Shown in pieces: positions 1 through 5,345 of a stretch of 7,204 bases of DNA. Numbering within the stretch: position 1 is the stretch's first letter; each line of letters starts with the position of its first letter. Under the pieces are notes generated by a model. The model did no database searches. It saw only the letters and a program-made list of their open reading frames with translations, and was not told the DNA's origin. The position numbers were made by a program, and so were the translations under genes. Origin of the DNA: Armatimonadota bacterium (lineage in GTDB: Bacteria > Armatimonadota > Hebobacteria > CAIYQO01); assembly GCA_022708765.1 (NCBI GenBank), contig JAKIYB010000226.1:1-7204 (forward strand), written 5' to 3'.

Positions 1-93
1 CATCAACAGAATGATCATTGGTCCGCAAATCCGTTACGGTAGTATATAGTTATATTACCCAGCATCATGTGGACTTAAGCCTGGGATTGCCTG
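1..93. other. Non-coding left edge, downstream of the minus-strand operon
   Basis: No convincing gene is seen here. The stretch is more AT-rich than the rest of the window and lies just downstream of the zinc-ribbon gene's TAG stop. It holds an inverted repeat (38-59, listed separately) and the short palindromes ATGATCAT (11-18) and CCGT-T-ACGG (31-39). A CAT at 1-3 could be a minus-strand start codon for a gene beyond the window, but no ribosome binding site precedes it. Nothing else can be supported. Confidence 0.5.
38..59. repeat. AT-rich inverted repeat, 9-bp arms and 4-nt loop
   Basis: The arms GGTAGTATA (38-46) and TATATTACC (51-59) pair at eight positions plus one G-T wobble, around the 4-base loop TAGT. 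It lies about 35 bases beyond the stop of the minus-strand zinc-ribbon gene. The stem is too AT-rich and lacks the T-run expected of an intrinsic terminator, so an operator for a neighbouring gene outside the window, a weak transcript-end structure or chance are all possible. Only the symmetry is directly seen. Confidence 0.3.
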
Positions 94-345
94 CTACAGG
101 GGACGCTGCACCGGCGTTGCCTTATGTGCAACAACCCACTGACCACGACCGGGCACGGCGATCCACTCCACGTTTTCCCCACGACTTTTCAGCTCTTCAG
201 CAAGCTGATTCGCCACCCGTTGATCTCCCACGACAGCCAATTCCGCACCGCAGTAGCGGCACATTTCCTCGCTACGCGACGACATCTGCACCATATGCCC
301 GCACAGCGGGCAGTTGAAATGATACGGTTCCTCGAAATCCGCCAT
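94..345 (-). CDS. Small zinc-ribbon protein, function unknown
   Basis: This encodes 83 residues with four cysteines in two CxxC knuckles: C12-P-L-C15 and C29-R-Y-C32, each followed by Gly (C-G-H and C-G-A). That is the signature of a rubredoxin-like zinc ribbon that probably binds one structural zinc. Residues 40-75 form a separate short module, predicted helix (AxxLAEELKSRG) then strands (VEWIAVP, QWVVAHK), which I cannot assign to a family. There is no signal peptide or membrane segment. The ATG at 345 is chosen because a strong GGAGG (351-355) sits 5 bases upstream. An in-frame ATG at 411 would add 22 residues without such a site and would sit on the preceding gene's stop. It follows the enolase-superfamily gene by 65 bases on the same strand, so it may be the last gene of the operon or have its own promoter. 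A link to sugar use is not shown. Confidence 0.82.
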   Translation of the reverse strand: MADFEEPYHFNCPLCGHMVQMSSRSEEMCRYCGAELAVVGDQRVANQLAEELKSRGENVEWIAVPGRGQWVVAHKATPVQRPL

Positions 346-410
346 GCCTGCCTCCCTCCCATTTCCAGTTTTCCCAGCGCGAGGTATCAGAGGAGCGCGA
401 AGTGGCGACA

Positions 411-1781
411 TCAGGCCGGCAGGTTATACCCGAGACCTGCTCTACCGAGCGTGCCTGCATCGTGCACGCCGTCGCGTGGATAAAAGATGCCGGGATGCGC
501 GTCGAGGTAGGCAGCGTTAGCGGCAGGGGTGTATTGCGGGGCGTTCAACTCGATGCCGTTGAGCGTGCGCAAGCGCGCGGCCAAGCCCACGGCATGCAGC
601 GCGGCCAGCGCGGGATTCGTCAAATCCTGCAGCGAGTAGGGACGCCCAGTACAATGACTCCAGGCAGCCATGAGCAGGCAGAGGGTGTGGCTTTTGCAGG
701 TTTTCAGCGCGAGACCGCTCCATCCGGCGCGCGCCAGCGCGGCAAGATCATGCAGACCGGTGATGCTCTCATCAGCAAGGATGGGCTTCAGCGCGGCGGC
801 AGGGGCAAGGTCCGCCCATAGGCCGATGGCGCGTGGGACGGGCTGCTCCATGTAACGCAGGGCGGCAAAAGCTTCGGGATGATAGTCACGCAGCACGCAG
901 AGGAAATCCACCAGCACCTCCACCGCCGGGTAGGCTTCATTCGGGTCCACGCTCGCCCAGGGTTCTGCGCCGGTGCCCATGTCGCGGTGCCAATCCCGCA
1001 CAGCATTCACTACTTCGGCGATCCAGGCAGCGTCCTCGCGTGGGTCATTGCCCCTCACCTTGAGTTTCAGCGCATAGAAGCCGTGTCGGCGCACCCACGC
1101 CTCCGCGCATTCCGGCAAGCCGTCGCCCACCGGCGCTTTCACGTCGGCGGGAGTGAGCGGGTCGGCGGCGCTCATCAGCACGCAGCCAGGCACGCGCGGC
1201 GCCCAGCGCAGATCGAGCGCGGACTCCAGCGTCACGCCAGCGCCGATGGAGCCGAAGAAGCGCGCGAGATCACCGGGAAGGTATGCCGAACCCAGGAGAT
1301 CATAACTCGACTGACCATGCAGCCTGCCATACGCGTCATGCAGCGCGGCATCCAACGGCGACGCGCACACGCCCACGGCGAGGGTGGGCATAGCCTCCGG
1401 CAGCGGCAGCGCAGCGGCTGTTTCGACGAGAGCCTCATGCAGCGCGCAGCCCAACTCGACTGGATGTCCCCACCCATCCAGTAACTCGGAGATATTCGCG
1501 CAGAGCGTTTCAGTGAGACTGCGCATAGCGGCGTCGCGCGCGCCGTGATCCATCACCGCGCTGGGCCAAGACCAGAGATCGGAGAGGTAAATCATGCCTC
1601 GTCCGGTCGTCCGGCACCCGGTGGAGTCCTCGACCGTAACGCTGACATCGCTAAGGGTGATCTCGGTAATCGCCCCACGGCTAAGGTGCAACGGCACGCG
1701 CAGGCGCTCGGCGGTAAAGGCGGGATGCGCGGCGACAACGCGCATATCAGCAGGCAAGGGCGAGGTACGCCAGGACGGCAT
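411..1781 (-). CDS. Enolase-superfamily enzyme, muconate-lactonizing (MLE) subgroup type
   Basis: This is a 456-residue enolase-superfamily protein, longer than the usual 350-400. The barrel motifs are in canonical order: the KxK pair K239-L-K241, metal ligand D279 in SVDPNEAY, E312 in YMEQPV, D337 in LADES, and K360 in LALKTCK. The D/E/D ligands would hold Mg2+, with K241 and K360 as the opposed acid/base lysines. This lysine pair is typical of the MLE subgroup (cycloisomerases, o-succinylbenzoate synthases, dipeptide epimerases). I found no obvious His-Asp dyad of mandelate racemase-type acid-sugar dehydratases. Known members abstract a proton next to a carboxylate; the substrate here is unknown. 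The motif after K360 reads TCKSHT where many MLE-type proteins have a K-x-G-G run. The ATG lies 2 bases after the regulator's TAA, and GGAG (1788-1791, 6 bases upstream) lies inside the regulator gene, implying translational coupling. Context suggests a sugar-derived carboxylate as substrate; this is inference. Probably cytoplasmic. Confidence 0.9.
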   Translation of the reverse strand: MPSWRTSPLPADMRVVAAHPAFTAERLRVPLHLSRGAITEITLSDVSVTVEDSTGCRTTGRGMIYLSDLWSWPSAVMDHGARDAAMRSLTETLCANISELLDGWGHPVELGCALHEALVETAAALPLPEAMPTLAVGVCASPLDAALHDAYGRLHGQSSYDLLGSAYLPGDLARFFGSIGAGVTLESALDLRWAPRVPGCVLMSAADPLTPADVKAPVGDGLPECAEAWVRRHGFYALKLKVRGNDPREDAAWIAEVVNAVRDWHRDMGTGAEPWASVDPNEAYPAVEVLVDFLCVLRDYHPEAFAALRYMEQPVPRAIGLWADLAPAAALKPILADESITGLHDLAALARAGWSGLALKTCKSHTLCLLMAAWSHCTGRPYSLQDLTNPALAALHAVGLAARLRTLNGIELNAPQYTPAANAAYLDAHPGIFYPRDGVHDAGTLGRAGLGYNLPA

Positions 1782-1783
1782 AT

Positions 1784-2893
1784 TTAACTCCGCAGTGGGG
1801 CAGTAGTGCCGCGCACCACAAGCTCCGTAGGTAACATGACCGCTTCCAGTTCACTTTGCTGCTCGGTGACGTGCCGCGCCAACATTTCCGCCGCCGCGCG
1901 GCCAACAGCTTCCAACGGCACACGAACGGTAGTAAGAAGGTTTTGCCCAGCGGCGTCCGGCAGTGGTTCCGCATCGTCGAACCCGACAACGCTGATATCT
2001 TTAGGGATGCTCAAGCCCAGCGCGCGCAACGCTTCCCGTGCCAGTGAGGCGTAACCATCATTAGGCAGCAGGATGGCGGTGATGCCAGGATGCGCCGCTC
2101 GGGCGCGCCGCAGGGCGTCCGGCATGCGCTCTCCCAGCGGAAGCATATTGTCCATCCGCAGACCGTACAAACCCTCATCCGGGTTGAATCCATAATCACA
2201 GTAGGCTTGCCGGCAACCGGCCCGCCGCTGGTCATGCAGGTAGATTGGCCCCATCTCCGGGATTTCCGGCCAGAAATGGAGTATGTGGCGATGCCCCAGT
2301 TCCAACAGGTGCGCAGTAGCGGCATAGGCGCCGCTGAAATCATCCGTCAGCACCCGCGAGCAACCCTCGACGGGTATCAGCATCACGATTATTGGGCATC
2401 GCCGCCCACGCAGTGTCGGCGTCAGCCGCGCGAGGGGCACATTCTGCTGACAGGTATCCCAGCCAATGGTAATGAAGCCATCCACGTCACCGCGGGTGTA
2501 AATAGGCAGCGGTTGTGTCATCGTGGGATCGGCGGTCAGCAAGGCAAACCCCCGCGAAGTCGCCGTCTCCAGCACGCCGCGAAAAAGACTGAGGAAGTAG
2601 TTGGCCCGCGCGAAGTCCCCCGGCATAAACGTGGCGAAGATGTGGTTGATGACATGGATGCCATGTTTGCGCAGTGCCAGCCGACGCGCGGCGTGGTGAC
2701 AGGCTGGATCGTAGCCCAATTCGGCGGCGGTCTCGCGGATGCGGCCGGCGGTTTCCGGGCGAACGCGCGCGTCGTCACGCAATGCCCGCGAGACAGTAAT
2801 CAGGCTGACCCCACAGCGGTCGGCGATATCCTGCATCGTTGCCGCGCGTTCAGGAGTGGTGGTTTGTGCGTTTCGCTCATCCATTTCCTGCAT
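1784..2893 (-). CDS. LacI-family transcriptional regulator
   Basis: This is a 369-residue LacI/GalR-type regulator. The N-terminal helix-turn-helix spans about residues 20-40 (MQDIADRCGVS, then LITVSRALRD), followed by ETAGRIRETAAELGYDP. The hinge, AARRLALRKHG at 68-78, departs from the E. coli-type YxPNxxARxL spacing but keeps an Arg/Leu-rich helix. A periplasmic-binding-protein-like sensor domain covers about 79-369, with typical blocks DDFSGAYAATAHLLELGH (184-201), LPNDGYASLAREAL (276-289), KDISVVGFDD (298-307), TTVRVPLEAVGRAAAEML (321-338) and the C-terminal LPTELVVRGTT. It probably represses the divergent glycosidase-lyase operon and releases DNA on binding a sugar. The start at 2893 uses GGGAG about 11 bases upstream. 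ATG 2884 is a serious alternative because a good promoter places the transcript start there. ATG 2980 (AGGTG 4 bases upstream) would add 29 residues unlike LacI N-termini and is less likely. Confidence 0.92.
   Translation of the reverse strand: MQEMDERNAQTTTPERAATMQDIADRCGVSLITVSRALRDDARVRPETAGRIRETAAELGYDPACHHAARRLALRKHGIHVINHIFATFMPGDFARANYFLSLFRGVLETATSRGFALLTADPTMTQPLPIYTRGDVDGFITIGWDTCQQNVPLARLTPTLRGRRCPIIVMLIPVEGCSRVLTDDFSGAYAATAHLLELGHRHILHFWPEIPEMGPIYLHDQRRAGCRQAYCDYGFNPDEGLYGLRMDNMLPLGERMPDALRRARAAHPGITAILLPNDGYASLAREALRALGLSIPKDISVVGFDDAEPLPDAAGQNLLTTVRVPLEAVGRAAAEMLARHVTEQQSELEAVMLPTELVVRGTTAPLRS
1788..1791 (-). promoter_or_regulatory. Ribosome binding site of the enolase-superfamily gene, inside the regulator gene
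   Basis: Read on the minus strand, GGAG lies 6 bases ahead of the ATG at 1781. It falls within the last codons of the LacI-type gene, just before the TAA at 1786-1784. Ribosomes ending on the regulator therefore free or deliver the start of the next gene. This supports an operon and fixes the enzyme's start. Confidence 0.75.
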
Positions 2894-2920
2894 CGTACGC
2901 AACTCTCCCTGCCCTGTCAA
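2892..2920 (-). promoter_or_regulatory. Candidate sigma70-type promoter for the LacI-family regulator
   Basis: On the minus strand a perfect -35 box TTGACA (2920-2915) is followed by a 17-base spacer and a TACGAT -10 box (2897-2892, 4 of 6 consensus and fitting TANNNT). The -10 box overlaps the annotated ATG at 2893. The expected transcript start, about 7 bases further on, falls on the in-frame ATG at 2884-2882. If the promoter is used, the mRNA would be leaderless or nearly so. The match could be chance, since the spacer also carries a plausible ribosome binding site for ATG 2893. Confidence 0.5.
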
Positions 2921-2951
2921 GCGGCATAAGGGGAGGCAGGCGCGAGAGCCA

Positions 2952-2980
2952 TCGGCTGCACCTATTGCCAGCGCTATCAT
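2952..2980 (+). promoter_or_regulatory. Candidate promoter of the glycosidase-lyase operon
   Basis: The -10 box TATCAT (2975-2980) matches the TATAAT consensus at 5 of 6 positions. The -35 at 17-base spacing, TCGGCT (2952-2957), is poor (3 of 6), as expected for a promoter that is weak or needs activation. The -10 overlaps the right half of the candidate LacI-type operator. Transcription would start near 2986-2988, giving a 5' leader of about 95 bases before the ATG at 3083. Confidence 0.42.
2966..2979. promoter_or_regulatory. Candidate LacI-family operator (cre-like)
   Basis: The 14-mer TGCCAGCGCTATCA fits TG-N2-A-N-CG-N-T-N2-CA, the general pattern of LacI/CcpA-family sites, at all eight fixed positions. 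It has the central CG and a six-base perfect palindromic core AGCGCT. It lies in the spacer between a divergent LacI-type gene and its presumed target and overlaps the TATCAT -10 box, so binding would block RNA polymerase. That this regulator is the one that binds is inference. A poorer copy (2947-2960, AGCCATCGGCTGCA, two mismatches) starts 19 bases upstream. Confidence 0.55.
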
Positions 2981-2992
2981 TTTCACCTGAGT

Positions 2993-3014
2993 TTCCTGTT
3001 GAATTCGGGAGGAA
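2993..3014. repeat. Interrupted palindrome centred on GAATTC
   Basis: The outer arms TTCCT (2993-2997) and AGGAA (3010-3014) and the core GAATTC (3001-3006) are symmetric around one centre, with three mismatched bases on each side of the core; 16 of 22 positions agree. It lies just downstream of the predicted start of glycosidase transcription. It could be a second operator or a leader RNA structure, but it lacks the central CG of the site at 2966-2979 and may be chance. Confidence 0.28.
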
Positions 3015-3067
3015 CCCCACCTGTCGCAACGAAAAAGAGAGTAACTACATGCCACGAACCGGCAGTC

Positions 3068-3073
3068 AAGGAG
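3068..3073 (+). promoter_or_regulatory. Ribosome binding site of the glycosidase gene
   Basis: AAGGAG is followed by 9 bases and ATG at 3083. It fixes the start of the glycosidase there rather than at the upstream in-frame ATG 2999, whose extra 28 residues are low-complexity and would cover this site. Confidence 0.75.
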
Positions 3074-3082
3074 TCCAGTAAT

Positions 3083-5320
3083 ATGTCCGCTCCCCTCCTT
3101 CCCCGTGTGCAGGTCACATCGCGACACGGACGACCGGTGCTGTTGCATAACGATACCCCCTGGTTTTACACATCATACTTCATTCGACACGTCGTCGAAC
3201 GTGACGCTGATGGACGGTTGCACCCGATGCGGGATCGCGAGGAGTATGTGCGCCAACTCGCGGCATTGTGCCAACCATTCGGCGAGCGGGGCATTCACGG
3301 CTACGAGGTGCCAGTCAATCCCGGCTGGCGAGGGCCGGATGATTGGAATCCCGCACAGCCGCTGGCCGAGTTAGGTGAGCCGATTGATGATCAACTGCGC
3401 GCGGTGACGCAGGGCGATCCAGATGCTCGCATCATGCTGAATATGGTGATGCACCCACCCGCGGCGTGGAAAGAGGCTTACCCCGATGAGTACGAACTCT
3501 CGGACGAAGGCGACCGCTTCAACGTCTCCATCGGCTCTGACCGGTATGTCGAGGAGCTGCTGGCGCATGTTCCCGAGACGATTCACTACGTGATGCGCAG
3601 CCCATATGCCGGCAACGTAACCGGCCTCTTCTTCTCCTGTTACCACGAAGGCTTTACCTGGACAAGTTTGGTTAATAAGGTCGGCGATTTCAGCGCGGCC
3701 ATGACGCAAGCCTTCCGCGACTGGCTGCGGGCGCGTTACCCTGATGAGACGGCGCTGCGCGCGGCATGGCGGGATGATGATATCACCTTCGACACCGCTG
3801 CCGTTCCCACGCGCGAGGAGCAGCTTTACAGCGATCTGGGATGGTTTCGCGACCCGACCGGCCCGCGCAAGGGCTTCGATTACATGGCCTGCCGCACAGA
3901 CCGCTATGTGGACCTTCACTACCGCATCGCGCGAACGCTGAAAGCAGCCTGCGATGAGCGCCTGCCGGTGTTCTGCTTCGGCGCTTACCTGCAGGTGCTG
4001 GGCTGGCCGGGACATTACTGGTTCACCGAGCCGGGACTGGAACCGGTCGAGTTCAACCCTCACGCATTGAGCATGCAGACGGGCTGGCGGCGCATTCTCG
4101 ATTGCCCGGACATTGACGGGTGGGAATCGCCCTTCGATTACCTGTATCGCCAGATGGGCGGCGTGTGCCTGGCCGAGGGGATGGACGAAAGCGCCCGCCT
4201 GCGCGGAAAGCTCTTCATTGTCAACGAAGACACCCGCACTTTCCTCTCTGATCCGGCAGATGTCTACGGACGCGTAGAAACCCGCGAGGAGACGACAGCG
4301 GTCCACCGGCGCAACTTCAGCATGATTGCGACGCAGTGGAGCGGCTGCAACTGGATGGAGCAGATTCGCAACTGGCTGCAGGATGATGCGCTGCTGGCGC
4401 AGATTGACGAATACGACCGCCTGCTGCAGTGCGCGCGCGAGTGGCCGGAAACACCGCTGACGCCCATCGGGGTCTTCATTGATGAACAATCCATCCCCTA
4501 TGAGAAACCGCTCATTGACCTGGACTGGGGACTTGTCTACAAGCAGCGGCTCTTCGGGCTGTCGCACTGTGGCGTACCCTTCCGCATCCATCTGCTGGAC
4601 GACCTGGCGCTGGATAACATGCCCGATTACCGCTGCAACATCTTCCTGAACACTTTTTACATGGATACCGAACGCGAGGCGCTCCTACGCAAGCGGGTGT
4701 TGCGAGATGGCAAGACGGCGGTTTGGATGGTCGCGCCCGGCTTCTGCCACGCGACGGATGGACTGTCGCTGGAAAGCATGCGGCGGCTGACCGGCATCCG
4801 TTTCGCCAAGGATGATGTGCCGTGGGAGCAATGGGTGACGATCAGTAACTTCACCCACCCCATTACGCGCGGGCTACCGCACGATTGCACCTACGGCTCC
4901 AGCGCGCGCATCGGGCCGGCATTCTATGTAAACGACCCGGAGGCGGTGGTGCTGGGGCGGCGGCTGCATATGCAGGGACGGCATGAGCCGGCACTGGTGG
5001 TGAAGGAGATGGGCGGCTATCGTTCCATCTACTCCGCTGCCCCGCTGCTGCCCGCCGACCTGCTGCGCGGCATCGCTCGTGATGCCGGCTGCCACGTATA
5101 TGCTGAAGAGAACGACATCATCGTCGCCGGACGCGGGCTCGTTACCTGCCACACGGCCGTCCCCGGGCCGCGAACCATCCGCCTGCCGGATGTCGCGACC
5201 GTGCACGACCTGTTCACCGGCACGTGCCTGGGAGAGAACGTCAGCGAGGTAATGCTGCCGTTTGACGAACCGGGAACGGCCGTGCTGACCATGCTGCCGC
5301 CAGAGTTGTGGCGACAATAG
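3083..5320 (+). CDS. GH42-like glycoside hydrolase (beta-galactosidase-like), cytoplasmic
   Basis: This 745-residue protein has the layout of the GH42 clan. A TIM barrel spans roughly residues 15-450. A flavodoxin/GATase-like domain covers about 455-600 (PIGVFIDEQS; CNIFLNTFYMDTEREALL; GKTAVWMVAPGF). A small beta domain runs from about 650 to the end. FRDWLRARYPDETALRAAWR (211-230), then DITFDTAAVPT, is the block that in GH42 proteins follows the acid/base strand. The preceding NVTGLFFSCYHEG offers E189 as acid/base, and E382 in KLFIVNEDTRT is a candidate nucleophile; both assignments are inference. Overall resemblance is remote, so beta-galactosidase activity should not be assumed; it may act on another glycoside. 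There is no signal peptide or membrane segment, so it likely acts on imported oligosaccharides. It is the first gene of a two-gene operon with the downstream lyase-like gene (25-base gap), divergent from the LacI-type regulator. Confidence 0.82.
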   Translation: MSAPLLPRVQVTSRHGRPVLLHNDTPWFYTSYFIRHVVERDADGRLHPMRDREEYVRQLAALCQPFGERGIHGYEVPVNPGWRGPDDWNPAQPLAELGEPIDDQLRAVTQGDPDARIMLNMVMHPPAAWKEAYPDEYELSDEGDRFNVSIGSDRYVEELLAHVPETIHYVMRSPYAGNVTGLFFSCYHEGFTWTSLVNKVGDFSAAMTQAFRDWLRARYPDETALRAAWRDDDITFDTAAVPTREEQLYSDLGWFRDPTGPRKGFDYMACRTDRYVDLHYRIARTLKAACDERLPVFCFGAYLQVLGWPGHYWFTEPGLEPVEFNPHALSMQTGWRRILDCPDIDGWESPFDYLYRQMGGVCLAEGMDESARLRGKLFIVNEDTRTFLSDPADVYGRVETREETTAVHRRNFSMIATQWSGCNWMEQIRNWLQDDALLAQIDEYDRLLQCAREWPETPLTPIGVFIDEQSIPYEKPLIDLDWGLVYKQRLFGLSHCGVPFRIHLLDDLALDNMPDYRCNIFLNTFYMDTEREALLRKRVLRDGKTAVWMVAPGFCHATDGLSLESMRRLTGIRFAKDDVPWEQWVTISNFTHPITRGLPHDCTYGSSARIGPAFYVNDPEAVVLGRRLHMQGRHEPALVVKEMGGYRSIYSAAPLLPADLLRGIARDAGCHVYAEENDIIVAGRGLVTCHTAVPGPRTIRLPDVATVHDLFTGTCLGENVSEVMLPFDEPGTAVLTMLPPELWRQ

Positions 5321-5332
5321 CTTATCTGATAC

Positions 5333-5338
5333 AAAGGA
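5333..5338 (+). promoter_or_regulatory. Ribosome binding site of the heparinase-like gene
   Basis: AAAGGA is followed by 7 bases and ATG at 5346, in the 25-base gap after the glycosidase's TAG. The short gap leaves no room for a separate promoter or terminator, so the two genes are read from one mRNA. Confidence 0.7.
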
Positions 5339-5345
5339 TACTCCG

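Larger units (their letters stand above)
2894..3082. other. Divergent intergenic control region
   Basis: These 189 bases separate the regulator and glycosidase genes and face outward on both sides. They contain the candidate regulator promoter, a LacI/cre-type operator overlapping a rightward -10 box, an interrupted palindrome around GAATTC, and the glycosidase ribosome binding site. I see no short gene with a convincing start in this stretch. Confidence 0.7.

Noticed and set aside
18..317. Plus-strand open frame of 99 codons at the left edge
   Set aside because: Overlaps the zinc-ribbon gene on the other strand, is proline/serine-rich without motif, and has no ribosome binding site.
346..410. 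Possible terminator or promoter between the enolase-superfamily and zinc-ribbon genes
   Set aside because: Short GCGC-containing stretches are present, but no stable stem followed by a T-run and no convincing -35/-10 pair; only the ribosome binding site of the downstream gene is clear.
402..821. Plus-strand open frame of 139 codons opposite the C-terminal part of the enolase-superfamily gene
   Set aside because: No motif, no good ribosome binding site, and composition typical of an antisense frame.
879..1484. Plus-strand open frame of 201 codons across the enolase-superfamily gene
   Set aside because: Antisense shadow; the minus strand carries the complete set of enolase catalytic motifs.
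2889..2901. Palindrome-like TGCATCGTACGCA at the regulator start as a possible autoregulatory operator
   Set aside because: Only the six-base CGTACG is truly symmetric; flanks do not match, and the LacI-type pattern is not met. The bases are better explained by the start codon and -10 box.
2090..2929. Plus-strand open frame of 279 codons across the LacI-type gene
   Set aside because: Antisense to the regulator, motif-free and rich in R/H/Q; it would also run into the divergent control region.
3371..4591. Open frame of 406 codons on the minus strand inside the glycosidase gene
   Set aside because: It lies entirely opposite a gene with clear domain structure, has a composition typical of an antisense shadow in GC-rich DNA (rich in R, A, V, Q), shows no recognisable motif, and lacks a convincing ribosome binding site.
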